A stretch of 64,000 bases of DNA, taken from Pseudoscleropodium purum. Lineage: Eukaryota; Streptophyta; Bryopsida; Hypnales; Brachytheciaceae. Positions 13,601 through 26,840 of the stretch are shown piece after piece (positions within the stretch are counted from its first letter, which is position 1; the number at the start of each line of letters is the position of its first letter). The stretch is taken from contig OZ017797.1 in assembly GCA_963969395.1 (NCBI GenBank), positions 41,416,001-41,480,000 on the forward strand, read 5' to 3'. Made by a program: the position numbers and the translations under genes. The notes beneath the pieces were generated by a model. That model was not told where the DNA came from, made no database searches, and was given only the letters and a program-made list of their open reading frames with translations.

Positions 13601-15229
13601 TATTCAAAGTTTACTCATGGATTCTACTAATTTACAAAATATAAATGAATAATTTTAAAATTTAAAATTGGGATGTTTACTCCTTTTATATACTTAAGAT
13701 TTTGAAATTCAAGCATTTCAAATCTACATTGATTAATGGAAATGTAGAGAAAAACAAAGCTTTAATATTTTTTAATATTATTTTATATAAGTTATTATAT
13801 TTTTGAAATTGATTAAAAAAAGATAAATTAATGTTCAAAATATTATTTATGAATCTTTCTTCTAATCTAATTAAACTTCGTACATTGCTTTGTATTACTT
13901 TCAAGATTTTTTAATATTTTTTAATACCTTCAACTACTAATTTATTCTATTTTTAAATGAAATATTTTTCTATCTTATTATCCACTTGGATTAATTCATT
14001 ATTCATTTAATAAAGTGACACAATTATTTGAGTTGATATAATATTTTTATGTAATGTTTATTTCAATGCTATAAAAATGTTTTTATTTGTTAGGGCCTTA
14101 GCCTTATTAAGGTTGGTTTGAGTAATGAAACCTCTTTAATTACTTTCAATTTTTTTATTAAATTATTAATTTTAAATAGAATTTATTTGAAATGAAATAG
14201 TCTAGAGTTCAGTTGATTCAAATTCTCTCCTTTCAATTTGAAATGAAATGTTGAATTAAAAATTAAAAGTCTCGCAAAATTTAAACTATTAGATAACATA
14301 ACAAATAAGATGTTGCAAAAACACTAAGACACCAAAAAATCCCACAATTCAACCCCAACATGGTGGACCTAGACTCTGTTTATTCAAATAGATATCACGG
14401 TTTTGTCCTAAATCCAAAACTAGATTGCCTTAACTTTCTTAAAATTCCAAAACAAGATCAAAGTGTTTGCAAATTTCAACTTATTGTCTAACATATCAAA
14501 AAAGATATTGTAAAAAAACAAAGACACAAAGATAATTTTGACTTTGTAATCCTTCATTACTAATCACAAATGTGTATATTCACACTCTTCTCACTTCTTT
14601 CACACAAACTCACAACCTTTTTTTTCTTCTTCGTAGATTTGAAAATTTATAAAAGGATACAAAACACTTGCATACATGCGTAAAAGAAAGTGACAAAAAC
14701 AGATGATATTCTTCTAAGCTATCAACTACAATACCAAAAAAATGTAGAAAGTATCTTAGAGAATGAAATGAAGATGTTAGTAGAAGATTGAGAATGATGA
14801 TAAGTGTTGTGATTGTTTCACTAGGCTCTCCTTATATATTGGAAGCTCACAACCCTTGCCTCTACAAGCTCTTTCCTTCAACTTTTTGCATTAATTAAAA
14901 TTGTCCTTAATAAACTTGAATTCTTCTACTCCCACCAATTGACCTTGATATTCAATTTTCATGAATTATATAAATTGGTAAAAGGGTCACAAGGTGCTTG
15001 ACTTTTCTTCACTTCATTCCTAGACCTTGCCTTCTATATGTTTCATAAACTTCTAATCTAATTTACATCCTTAACTTCACAACAAAAATATTTTTGACAT
15101 TTACCTTTTATTATTTTTTTCCCCTAAAGCTTTTATTTAAAATACATAACTGACCTTTAAAGTCAGCTTCACATAATACTTATATACATTTGACTTTCAC
15201 ATAATTGAGTACTAATGGATAAATATAAT
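10602..15229. other. AT-rich intergenic stretch with diverged repeats
   Basis: No gene is recognisable. Parts of 12.5-13.5 kb resemble 17.63-18.0 kb and 19.68-19.85 kb; shared landmarks are TTCTAAATTT.GCA.GTGTA and TTTCTTCCACA.ATT. They therefore look like old copies of another AT-rich repeat. Short dinucleotide and A/T runs occur throughout. Confidence 0.45.
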
Positions 15230-15468
15230 CTAAGGGTTGCTATTATGTGAGCCTAAAAGTGTGAGCATATGTGCTTAAAAGACTAAACACCTATATTATA
15301 AGTGTCTATATTATAAAAACCTTTTAGGATTATAGTGTGACTATAATATAGGTACTTATATTATTATTGTTATATTATAAGCACCTTTAATGGTTGTAGT
15401 ATGTTTACTTATATATACACTCAAAGCTCACATGCCTAAATTTTCATGCTCACATACTAACACTATTG
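15230..15468. mobile_element. 239-bp MITE with 8-bp target duplication
   Basis: The octamer AATATAAT occurs immediately left (15222-15229) and right (15469-15476). The ends form an imperfect inverted repeat sharing TATGTGAGC. The interior has several ATATTATA units and can fold extensively. An 8-bp duplication suggests a hAT-type element, but the termini differ from the GC-rich family elsewhere in the window. Confidence 0.5.
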
Positions 15469-15476
15469 AATATAAT

Positions 15477-16495
15477 GCTTACATCTTTCCTAGTTTTATT
15501 TTTAAAATTTTTACCAAACTAACATTAATAATAATAGTTTTTCATAATTGAATCAACTTGACTTAATTGTTAAATGCCATAGGAGATTGAAACATGTAAA
15601 ATCTACATAATGCAATATGTAGTGTTTTCTTAGTTTGTAATTTATGCTAAACTTTGCATAAATTTTTTTTTGCAAGTATTTTTTGCTATGGGAAGGCAAT
15701 CAATAATCCATAAGTAGAATTAATGTTATTATTAAATAGAATATATGAATTCAGAAAATTCAACAATGTGAGTAGTCAAGCAGGATTCAAAAATATTGCA
15801 AGAATTGTTGTACCATTTTAAGATTTTTTTTATAATGTAGAATATAAGATAATTTTGGTATTGAATTATCTATTTACAAAATTTGACATGAGACACAACT
15901 AAATAAAACTCCATGTAGACTAAATTTTTGTGACTTAAAGACATTTTTTCTACAATATGATGGATTTGCTTGATGTACCTACAAAATTGAATTTTGAAAA
16001 TTCATTACAAAAGTTTTAATGAATAATCGTCTAAAATCATGAAGTCCAAATAAACAAATTCACAAATGGGATTTTGATTCTTTGAAACTAAAATTTGTTA
16101 AGCTTCATTTGAAATTATATTGAAATGCAATGTTAAATATGCATGATCACAAATAAGAATATTATTCTATATCTTAGAGTTTATTTTGAATGGTAAAATG
16201 TGTATTTTGAATAATTTTCGGAGTCTAATATACAAAAAACTAGAGAAGGGATACTTCAAACGACTATTTTCTATTGTAGATAGATTATATTATAAAATTG
16301 GTGAAAATTTTATATTTTTATATTGTCAAGCAAGAAGAGATTTTAATGTAGTAAAGAATGCATCATTTGGATACCAAATGCAATAGTTATAAGTGTCAAA
16401 GTTTTCTAGTATATGTTCTAAAATTGTTTATACAAGAATAAGTACATAATCATATTGTAAATGTACACAATGCAAACATCTTATAAAGTGGTGCT
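15477..16495. other. AT-rich intergenic stretch, nothing recognised
   Basis: No credible coding, RNA or terminal-repeat structure seen. Confidence 0.45.
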
Positions 16496-17400
16496 TTAAC
16501 CCTCAAAGGACCAAGGTCAATTTTGTGTCAAAAAACATTCAAAATTTCCATTCTATTGTGTTCATCTAAGAAAACACAAAATTATTATATTTGAATATAA
16601 CCATAGAATTTTGTACTTTAATTGTCTGAGATCATGTAATAATAATTTCATTAAATTTGATCATACAAATTGGAAGATGTTAACATTTGAAGTTGGAAAA
16701 AGAAGTTTTTTAGAATGTTGGCTTGCAATTTTAGATGACTTTGATTGCCATTTGTGGAGATTTTTTGCACTATGGACTTTGAATTTAAAAAAATTGTATT
16801 GAATGATTGAGTTGAAAGTCCAAGAATTTAAAACCCCACTTGATTTTCATTCTTTAAAAAATTGTTAAGAAGAATTAGGTCTACGATTGAAAGAAAAACT
16901 AGATTGTTAATAGCTCTAAGATAGGATTGAAACACGATAATTCCAATGGTGAAATTGTTCTAGCAAGCAAACTTTAACTTTTCAAAAAAATTTGAATTTT
17001 TTGAAAATTGCATTTGGAAATGAATCCTATTAGTTATTTTTCAAGAAGATGCTTAAATAGTACAAAAAATAAGATTGTTCATAACTTTCACATCACTAAT
17101 CCAAATGGAATGAATCAAAGCTTCACATGTAGACAAAAATATGATCTATAAGATGAAGAAATTAATTTAATTTCAATTTTTTGTGAAATTTTTTTCTACC
17201 TAGTGACATGAAAATTATGTTTAGAGTAGCATAACTTTTGCTCCCATGCATCAATTGAAATAAAATTTATATTCTCCAAAAGCTATATTTTTTCTATATT
17301 AGGATAAAGTTTCAAAAAGTTTCACTAAAAGTTGAAGTCATAGGAATTTATTCAAATTCCATTTTGTTCCCCATGGGGATAATGATCCTTTAGGGATTAA
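16496..17400 (+). mobile_element. ~0.9-kb TTAA TIR element
   Basis: The ends are TTAA-CCCTCAAAGGACC and GATCCTTTAGGGA-TTAA. The interior aligns with 9692-10601 (inverted) and with 50512-51446 (same strand). The three copies share a block near ATAACTTTTG followed by sequence near AAATGGAATGA. It is non-coding and quite diverged, so old. Confidence 0.6.
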
Positions 17401-20400
17401 GGTTTGAACAAGATTTGGGAGGAACCTACTTTAATGAGTCAAAGAATGCTTACTTCTAAAGGACTAAGTGGTCTTTGAATGACCAATTGAAAATTCAAGT
17501 AAGTTCCTACAATGTCAATTTTGAATGGATCTTTTTGAAATTGACACAAAATGTGGGCATGTCTCCCTAAGCAAGAATATATATTTTTTCCAATCAAATG
17601 CTTAGATAAAAAATTATGCTAAATAAAAAGTTTGGACAATTTAGGAAGTTAAAGAATCTACATCTATTTCTAAATTTAGCAAGTGTAAAACTCATATAAT
17701 ATAGGATGCAACTATCAAAAAATATTCATCGAGTGCAAAATCCTCACTCTAGAAGGAATTAAAGGTTGTTGTCTTGATCAAATAAGGTTGGAAAAATAAC
17801 TTTTTTCTCTAACCTCAAATGCTATAATTTATCAATTTGTGGAGTCTAAATTTTTGAAATTTTTTCCACACATTTCTATTGAAGTCCAAAACAAATTTAT
17901 ATGATCAAATTTTTTTTTTTTCAATTTTTTTTCATTGATCTAAATAGTGAATTTCTTTTACAATTTATGGAAAAAATATGCTTTGATCCTTGGGGGGAAT
18001 TTATAATTATTCAAATTGTGATCAAAACCTTGAAAACTCACAAATTTTGCATACAATGTTCAAATATTAATAAGTGAAGGATTGTTGTCCCCTTAACACA
18101 CAATTGAAAGTTTAAGTAGGTTTATATATGATTTTCAATTTTTGCATGTTTTTTTGAAACTTTTCTTGAAGATAGAAAAATACATTAGCTTTATGGTAAC
18201 ATAATTTTGTATTGAAAAAACTATTTTTTGTCAACTATAAACTTCATTTTGATAAAAATGATTTAAATGTAATATACTAGGATGGAAAGGATGGAAGAAG
18301 AGGATAACAAAAGTCAATTAGGCTTTAAAAATAGATTTAGAAAGATATAACCGTTGCTAAATGGGAGCATAAATAGAAGGAAGATGAATCTTTCATTACA
18401 CTTAATAGGAATTCTAATATACTAAAGTAGGAGGTCCTAAAACAATTCCTAAAACATATATTGTTTTTACATCAATGATGCTTTAAAGAGTGCAATATGT
18501 ACCTCTATGTTAGTGAATGCTTTTAGTGACCACCACAATTCAACTTCAAAATTTCATAACTAACTCCATAAAATTACAAAAATTCTGAAATGTCTTGGAT
18601 TAAATGACAATTATTTTTTCAACTGAAAATTTATTCAAAGTATTTCAAGAAACCAAACTCCCTAAAATTGCAATGAATAAAGGGTTGCTTTAAAGACCTT
18701 CTAGCTTACATATTTTGCTCGTGTGATTGAAATAGATCTCTTTTATACTTTGATTTGCCTATATATATTGTGTGTATTTGTGCACTTTTTGTGTGTTCTT
18801 ATGTATTTTTAGAAAGCTATGGTGGTAGTAATTGGTAGCATGGAGTTGATCTACCAAAGTGCACATAGAAGATTAGCTATGTTGACTACAACAAGTTTTG
18901 ACTTGTTTATCCACCATTGTTTTTATGTTAAAAATGCAATTGAATATCTAATTCACTCTAGATGTATTGTAACACACAAACATTTTTTTGTGAGTTTGTA
19001 TTTTTAGAGTTAAGAATTTCAATGGTATGAAATTGTCAATTTCATTGTAATGGAAATTAAATAAATCATGTGTTGAATTGATATATGATTCAAGTGTCTT
19101 ATGTTTAACATTGGAAATATTAAAGATTAATACATTGTCTAATTAACTTAAAAATGAATGAAGCATTTTTAGAAGTTCAATAGCCTAATATTTGACATTA
19201 CAATGTACAACTAATAATAGACATGGAATATATTACATGTTGTTTTGAGATTATCTTCTCCATCCATCATTGATATTTATACATAATCAAACACAACAAA
19301 TATGTACCAAGTATTTTAGTCTAATACACGACTTGTAAGAAAGCATGAGTGTCTACTTTCTTGGTCAACCTCATTTTTGTGAAAATAAAATATTTGATTG
19401 GATTTTCAACTTAATTTTTATAGATTTGCAATAAAAATATTCTATAGGATTTATTTTACTTGCTAGAATAATCTTACGTCTGGAATTTTTGTATTTCAAT
19501 TTTCTCTTAGAACTCTCAACAATTGGGTGTTTCTTTTCATTTTGTACCAACTTCTACTTATTGATTTAAAAAATGTAAATCAATTGTTTTCTAAATATAA
19601 AAATTCCTAGGCTCTCAACATAAATTTAATACTAAATTCTTCAATACAAAAAATTGTAAAATCAACATGTTTAATACATTTTTTTTAAAAGTTAAAGTTT
19701 ATAGTCTAGTTTCATAAGGTGCACCTTTATATTTTTTTCTACTTTAAACACAACTATCTTGCAATCTACAAAATCAAAGTATCAAAAATTTCTTCCACAC
19801 ATTTTCATATTGGTTTAGTGCAAGATTCTATGGTTAGATACAATATAAAAAAATTATAAATTTTGGTCTCTGAAATAGAAATAGTTTAGAGAATTCATTG
19901 ATGAAAAAAGGCCTTTGTCCTTTAGGAACTATCAAAGATAGAGAAAATACTATTAAAAAATTCCATTCCAATAAAAAAAGTCACAAGAATGGGTTCCTTC
20001 CAGAGTTGGATTAGTATATGGGGGACTAGACGAGTATCAATACCTAGTAGGAGTAGGGCATTGACAACTATATGAACTTTGATTGGTTGGAGTGTAGAGC
20101 AATGCTTTGGATTTGTAATATTTATGGTAATTTTACAGCCACTTGTAGGATTTGATAGGTACATTTTGTTCTTTGCCATCAAAGTAAATTCATATTCCTA
20201 CTCACACTCTTGTTCCTTAGAAAGTTGTAGTTGCAAATATCAATTGAAATTGTTTACATATTAGTTTTTGCATATTTTTGTTTTCAAAAACTTGTGGAGT
20301 GGGAACTATTTAATTGGTGCTGAAGAAGTTACTAGTGAACATCTCTCTTAACTTGTATGTGATTGCAAATTATAATTATTTCTTAAAAATTATGGAGGAA

Positions 20401-20639
20401 AAGAAATTGTAATAAAATTAAAAAGAGTATACCATTCCAAAGTGCATGTATTACAAGTACCACCTACCATGATAGTTAGATATTGGTACTTTGTAGTTGG
20501 AGTTGAAGGAAGTGATCCTTGTATTGATGTCATGTTTGCAAAAATCTTAATAACTTATCTCTGCAATCCTCGGAACCCAGACTTTTCCACATTTTAGGAA
20601 AGCTTTAATATTGACACTGAGTAGTTTGTACTCTTAGTA
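17401..20639. other. AT-rich intergenic stretch with diverged repeats
   Basis: No gene is recognisable. It includes sequence related to 12.5-13.5 kb (about 17.63-18.0 kb and 19.68-19.85 kb) and one partner of a dispersed repeat (18545-18670). Open frames near 19.9-20.2 kb show no family features. Confidence 0.4.
18545..18670 (+). repeat. dispersed repeat, partner at 21350-21480
   Basis: Both positions carry TTCAAAATTTCATAACTAA followed by related sequence through a GAAATG.CTTGG motif and an A/T-rich tail. The same order of motifs over about 120 bp supports a common, diverged ancestor. No coding content. Confidence 0.5.
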
Positions 20640-21130
20640 TCCTACATCTTCCCTTCCTTAACTTTTTTTCCTTTCCCAGAAGGACGGTGGTATTCATTTT
20701 TTTAAACTCCCTTCTTGAACTTACTCTCCATGACAGCCAGAAGTTAAGTTACATAAGTTACTCCTCCGTCATCATGATGTGTTCGTCATCAAGCTGGTTG
20801 TTAACTGTCACCATTGCTTTGAACCTCCCATTCAAAGCCACTACAGACGGGCATTATTTTGTCAGTCCTCATGTCCAGCCATGTGGAGGTCGCAAGTCAC
20901 AAGATCAGACTGTTTTAGCAGCGGAGTTTTCAGTTAACTTAAGTCTTACAGCAGGGCTGCCTGTGCTGATTGATACCAAGTGCTTGCAAAGGCAGGCAGC
21001 CAACTTATGCTTACTTAAGTTACTGTGTGTGGTCTGAGTGTGATGGTGCTGTTATCACCTGTCATCAATAACTTAGTGCTTGGCCCTTCAAGCAGAGTGA
21101 GAACAAAATTAACTCAACGAAACTCTTGAA
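20640..21130 (+). other. higher-complexity island, possible decayed gene or LTR fragment
   Basis: Base composition is more balanced than in the surrounding DNA, and one frame (20687-21037, 116 codons) stays open. The translation shows no domain I recognise. Several AACTTAAGT/ACTTAAGTT palindromic motifs recur. It could be a degraded exon or part of a solo LTR; I cannot choose between these. Confidence 0.25.
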
Positions 21131-21232
21131 GACCTTGTCGGTGTTTGCAATTGCATTGACTGATCACATATCTGAACTTGATTTCCAAATTTGGATAAGG
21201 TAGGAGGTTCTAAAAGTGCACAGGTTTTGAAA

Positions 21233-21326
21233 GTGTCCACCTCCTTAAATGTACATAGAATGTACATGTTGCTTTTTTGTAGCCTTCAGCCATGTACAAA
21301 TAGTGTACATTTTAGGAGGTAGACGC
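21233..21326. repeat. long imperfect hairpin
   Basis: The left arm, starting GTGTCCACCTCC at 21233, pairs with the right arm ending at 21326 (20 of 23 positions). A second paired segment, TGTACATG with CATGTACA, lies inside, leaving a loop of about 22 nt. It could be a small MITE or a small-RNA foldback. Confidence 0.6.
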
Positions 21327-21349
21327 TATTAGAGCCCTATGCCACTTTA

Positions 21350-21480
21350 GGTTCAAAATTTCATAACTAATTCCACAAAGCTCCAAAAAATATGAAATGA
21401 CTTGGGTTAGATTTCAATTCTATTTGTCTTTTAAGAAAAATTTACTGAAAAATATTTGATGAAGTTTCACCTCCCCCCAA
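21350..21480 (+). repeat. dispersed repeat, partner at 18545-18670
   Basis: Second copy of the repeat sharing TTCAAAATTTCATAACTAA and a downstream GAAATG.CTTGG motif. It begins just right of the hairpin, so hairpin and repeat may be parts of one element. Confidence 0.45.
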
Positions 21481-24310
21481 ATCAGTTCCAGCTCTTATAT
21501 GGTCAGTTTATGGACCTCCTCCCTTAATTCTCATCAAAAGAGAAAACTCCAAATTTTTAGCACCAGCTCAGGCAACATCATTGAGTGACAACACACTTGC
21601 TTTGTACCTGGTTGGAAGCATACAATGACAAACAAAACTAAAGAAACTTTTTCATTTGAACAATTGTACCATGAGCATCAATAGGCAAAGTCCAAAAATA
21701 GGTACACAAAAGTTGTAGTGTGTAACATATAGCATAGTACTATATGTAGAAGTTTGAAGAAATAATCAGTTGTGACTTGAAAGAAAATTAATTTCAAAGT
21801 TAGCCATGTTTAAAACTTGGTTGTGTGTCATAATTTAAAATCACTTTACATTTGGTCAATTTTTTCTTAGAATTCCCCTCATTTTTTTTTGTACCTTGAC
21901 ACATGTGAGCCCCAATTTCATCACCTAAAGCTCATTGTTTTTTTAGCTTTTGTTATATTGAGTGTAGTTTTATATACAAGAAGACCTCCAAAGAGTGCAA
22001 AACTAAAATAGGTGTGTCACATACCAATATAGTATATGGTCCTAAATAAAGTGTTTTTTCTAAAATAAACTTAAATCTAGTATGCAAATAGGATAGAAAC
22101 ATGGAAATTATACAAAATTTTGAGGTTTAGTAGAAATTGCCAAAATTGTCTAAGCATGCCTTGCATGTGATAAATCATGGCCAAATTGGTTTAAGGAAAT
22201 CTACGAGACTAAGAAATCTAAGTTGATTTCTGAAGAGAGGTTCAATTTCCCATTTCATTTCACAAAATAGTGGAAACCCTAATTGTTAGCATATAGATGA
22301 AAGAACTTCAAAATGAACTAGTGGAGGGGGGCACTTATGACTAGAGTGCGGTGTTTACGGGTGAAAATCATGCTAAGAGTCCAACGACAAAATTTCTTTG
22401 CCAAAATTCCCCTCCATGTAAAAAATTGTTTGTTCACCAATTTTTTTTTAAATTATTGGATTTTATACTCCTTCTTTACACATGCAAAATACAAATATGA
22501 GCTTGCACAAATTTTGCGGAACTCTATAAAAGATTTTTTGAAAAGTTCCAAAATTTTCTAGTAATCAAAAAATATTCTTCCAAGCAGTCAAATTCACAAG
22601 GGACCCGACCTCTCAACAAAGGCCCCAGACTACCCTAACAAAGAACCCAAACCCTCGATGAAAGACCCGACTTTTCGGGACAGATGACCCCGACTGCAGT
22701 AATGACCAAACCCCCAGTAAGATCCAACTCCAACTGGCTATCAGGCCAAGTATACAGAGAAGCTCGGGTACGAAGACCAACCGGCTATGAAGCAAGCCTG
22801 GATATAGGGAGTAAGCTTATAAAGCAGAGTAGGGGTCTTTGGACTTAGAGGACAAAATTGAAAACTTACAACAAACTTTGGATTCGTAAACAAAATTTAG
22901 GAAACTAATAGAATAAAAGTTGACGGGTAAAAGTAGTATAGATTGGGAGTAGAAGGAGAAGTTAAAAGTAGAATTAAATATTGCAAAAGAGTCTAGAACT
23001 TGGAGAAGAAGGTAGAGAGAATCAAAGCTATACTTGAACTTGCAACCTCTCGCACTTAGAGTCAAATAACAAATACTAAAACTAAATTAAATAGGAGAAG
23101 GTGAAGAGTTATTTGAACAATACTTAAAGTTCAAAGGTAGGGCTCAATGGGTGAAGATTAGAAAGAAATTTTTTGGGAATATTGTAAGCCATTCAAATAA
23201 AAGTAAACGAACAATTGACTTCAATAGAGATAAAGGATTTCCAAGGGTCAATTATTATTTTGGAGTATGAAGCATTAGGATTTTATTCCATCAAAGGTCA
23301 ACCATTAGACTAAAATAATGAAAGGGGAATAGTGTTAGGAAAAAAAAAGTGGTGAAGAAAAGAATAGAAGAAGTTGGTTCAAGTTCAAACTTTTCATCTT
23401 ATAGTGATTGTATGACTATGAAGGGTAAGTTTCAAGTGATTGTATGACTTTGATAGGTAAGTTTCAAGTGAAATTTATGGAATTTCTAAGAAGTTTTCAA
23501 CATTGGTTAATTAAAAATGGTTTGACTTTTTGAAAACTAACTTCTATAGTTAAAAAAAACACTGAAACTTTTGGTATAATATTTAAAAGTGTACCAAATA
23601 AGTCTATTTGCAAGTTTATGTTCTTACTTTGCACTTTTCACAAGAAATTTGCTTATTGTTATTTCCTATAATATTTGTTGGACCATAAATCTTTGAAGGA
23701 AATTTAAGCAAATAAATTGCATTTTTAAGCTCTGAGCATGTCTTAATCTCAAAAAGACCTTTCATCAATCTTTGATACTATTGTTCTTAATACTAATTTG
23801 GTTTCCAACTTTAAATTATGGTCTAACACTCTTTTCAAGAATTTTTTTAACTTTGGGAACTTAGAAAAGATTCATTACTTGAAAGGCACAATAGACCAAC
23901 GTTAAGCATCCATTAGGATTTAAATTCAAAAAACAAGAGCATGGTTATACACGCGTATTTATCAAAGGTGGGTAAATAAACGCTCACACTTTGGTAATAC
24001 ACAAGTACTATTGGATTTTTGTTTTATTTATGTTTTTAGTGCTAAAAAGATGCCCATGCGTTGTTGATTTTGTACCTCCCAAGCAATTGATCCTTTCTAT
24101 ATTCTTAAATGTATAGAGACCTATAAAAAACCCATAAAAACCTAATCAAATTGCAAAAAATAACGTAAATGACCAAACTAATTAGATAGTTATGGTTTTC
24201 TAATGAAAGTGGTGACAATTTAAATTTAGCAATTTCAAATTGTCACTTTATTCATTTTAAATTACTAATTACTAATAATCAATTTAAGTTAATTCAACTT
24301 GTTTGTATTT
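21481..24310. other. intergenic stretch, no gene recognised
   Basis: Mostly AT-rich. An unusual C-rich patch at about 22595-22790 repeats loosely related GACCCGAC/AAACCC motifs and resembles a decayed LTR fragment. No conserved protein, RNA gene or clear element boundary is visible. Confidence 0.35.
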
Positions 24311-24840
24311 AGTTTGTGATTTTGGATACCTTGACGAGGGCTAAATTTGAGAGAAGGTAGCCTTGTGTTTCTAATTTGTAAATTTTGACACCATATGAGG
24401 ACCAACTTTGGAAAAGAAAGTCCTAGATTTGAAAGATGGAACTCTAGACATTTTGATTTGTGAATTTAAGACCTTGTAGATTAGCTTTGAGGAATGACCT
24501 TTATTTTTTTAATATGTGAATTTTGAAACCCAAAAATGTTGGACTTGAAGAAGGGAGGCTTTGGACTTTCTAATTTGTGAAGTTTAGGACTTTTATGGAT
24601 AAATTTTAGGAATTTTTTTTTAAACTTCTAATTTATAAATTTTGCGACCTTTGAAGGTTGGAATTGGGGAAGAGACCCCTTTAGGCTTCTAATTTGTAAA
24701 TTTTGGTACTTCTATCAAAGATGAATTTGAAAAAAGGAACTTGAACTTCTAAATTTGTGAATTTTAGGTTCTTTGTGAGGGGCTAAACTTTGTGAAAGGG
24801 AGCTTAGATTTCTAATTTGTGAATTTTGAGTACTTGGAAT
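24311..24840 (+). repeat. diverged 60-bp minisatellite, about nine units
   Basis: The motif CTAATTTGTGAATTTTG recurs at about 24371, 24511, 24571, 24631, 24691, 24752 and 24813, giving a period of 60-61 bp. More decayed units lie at the left end and near 24465. The intervening part of each unit carries variable GAGG-CTAAATTTG-GAAGG-like sequence. Non-coding. Confidence 0.7.
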
Positions 24841-25437
24841 GTGAAGCTTGGCCATCCTACATATATAGAGCCAAATTAGGCAACCTTCCAATGATACCAA
24901 CCTATCAAGCCAACTACCAATTCTTGCTTTCTACCAATTCTAGCTTTGTAGATAGTTTAGCTTGGTCTAGGTCAAATTTTGGACTCCAACTTGTCTTTTT
25001 TTCAATTTTTTTAGCAAATAATCAATACACAAAATAAAAAAAGACAAATTAAAAATTATTTGGCCAACACTAGAAATACAACGTACATTATTAAAGCTTC
25101 ACCCTTAGAAAAAATAAAAAGATTAGAGTGGGATTTTCCAAGCTTGACAATTATGTATGAGATGATAGTTTTGCCATATAGAGGGGTTAGCTACAAATAG
25201 TAAGACCAAATTAAAAAAGATCGGGAAATAATTGTGACTTTGAAAGAATTGCAATAAATAATAATTCTTTTACAATGACCAACAATAGACCAAACTACAT
25301 ATTTTGTAGATCAAGGCTCTAGAAGGATTTTCTATGATAAATTGTGAAATCCCACTCAAAAAGCTAGTGCTAACTAGTTATTAAGAAAATACTTCAAGTG
25401 TTTAAGAAAACTATGAAATGCACAAAATATTAGTATA

Positions 25438-26840
25438 TGTTGTATGCGCAATCTAGGCATAAGTATCTTTAGCCACAAAAACGTGGTAAGAGATATGGAT
25501 TATTGTCCCAGGGAATTCCAGATGTTTCGGATTCTCTCTTTTTCCCTTTTTGGCTACTCTCTCCCTCTCTCTTTTGGATTCCAATTGCTATCCGAATTCA
25601 ATCCAGATTTGTCCTTTTTTGGTTTCCGGTTATATCTTTCCAAAGATCTAGTTTTCAATACCTTTGTTTTTTCTTTAGAGGATCTACAATTGGTCTTTCA
25701 AGAGGTAGGACTCACCACTCTAGTTTCTCACACTTACTAAACACCCAAGTAATCAAAGTGTTGCAGCACAAAAAGAAGATCCAGGTCCTTACAATGTTTT
25801 GGATGGCCAATTTGGAATGTAGGTCACTTAGGATTGCGTTCACTCCTCCTTACTACAACGACAGATCTCAAGTATCTGGAACTAACAATGGGGTAGTCTT
25901 TCTAGATGTAAGATGGATTCCAAGGTTGGTAGACCTTTCGATGAGTAGAAATTTCTACTGGCAGTTACTAATCTCCGCACGGTATCGTTTCCAATTCCGG
26001 ATCTGCGCACACACCACTCTTCAATATAATTGGATTACCATTCCGGTAGTTCAAAGGCACCATGCGTAGCTCCTTCATTACAAATCTAACACCAACACAA
26101 TAATACTCCCTCAATCCAATCCAGCTATACAAAATCTAGATTCCTCCTCACTTGTCCTTCTCACATCTCAACGCTCCAAGTAACAAACCAACACAATTCC
26201 TACACAGATGTTGGAGCCAGAATGTCCAACTTGGTGGCTTAGATTAAAGAAAGGAATGAAATACAATTGAAAATGCTCTAGGATGGAATGAGAGGGCATC
26301 AAACTTATCCACCTTTAAATACCAAAACCAAAATCCAAAGTCAATGCCTAGAAAGCCAAAAAAGCACCCCAAAAATTAGGATAACCATACAATGAATACC
26401 CCGAGATATTCGGAAAGTTCACAACCAAGTGTCCCTAGAAATCCGAAATCCCTAGAAATCTAGATCTGGGTTTACATTCAAAAATCCTATTCTGGAACCT
26501 AAAAAATCCTAATTAAATGGAGATAGCCTACGAGCTACCTCCCTTGACGCACTTTCTTCGAACTGCTCCCACTTTTACTACCTGAGGTCTTCATAGAAGC
26601 CTTCACTAGAGTCGTCTGGGTTGCCACCCAAGTCTGAATCTTCTGTCCCGGATCATTTTCCGAATTCTGGATTCTAAACATTTCTAGATTCCGGATCCAT
26701 TTTGGATTTCCATTCAAATTCAAAACATTTCTGGAATCCGGATCCCACACATTTCCGGATTGATTCCGGATCTAGTTCCGATATTGCTGAAAGTCTTTGA
26801 ATGTACTTGTTTGGATAACTATCCGGTTTCCGGTTTCTAG
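25438..26840 (-). mobile_element. 3.55-kb repeat family, copy E (3' part only)
   Basis: On the minus strand this holds the C-terminal coding end and the 3' region of the family. The frame 26750-26535 ends in TTLVKASMKTSG...SSSKK, matching the copy B end at about 35088-35150. The element's 3' terminus (ending in ACA at 25438) matches those of copies B and C. The right boundary, near 26840, is only approximate, and the whole 5' half is missing. Confidence 0.65.

Noticed and set aside
24311..24840. CRISPR array
   Set aside because: Units are diverged and contiguous, with no conserved repeat and unique spacers, and the DNA is plant nuclear.
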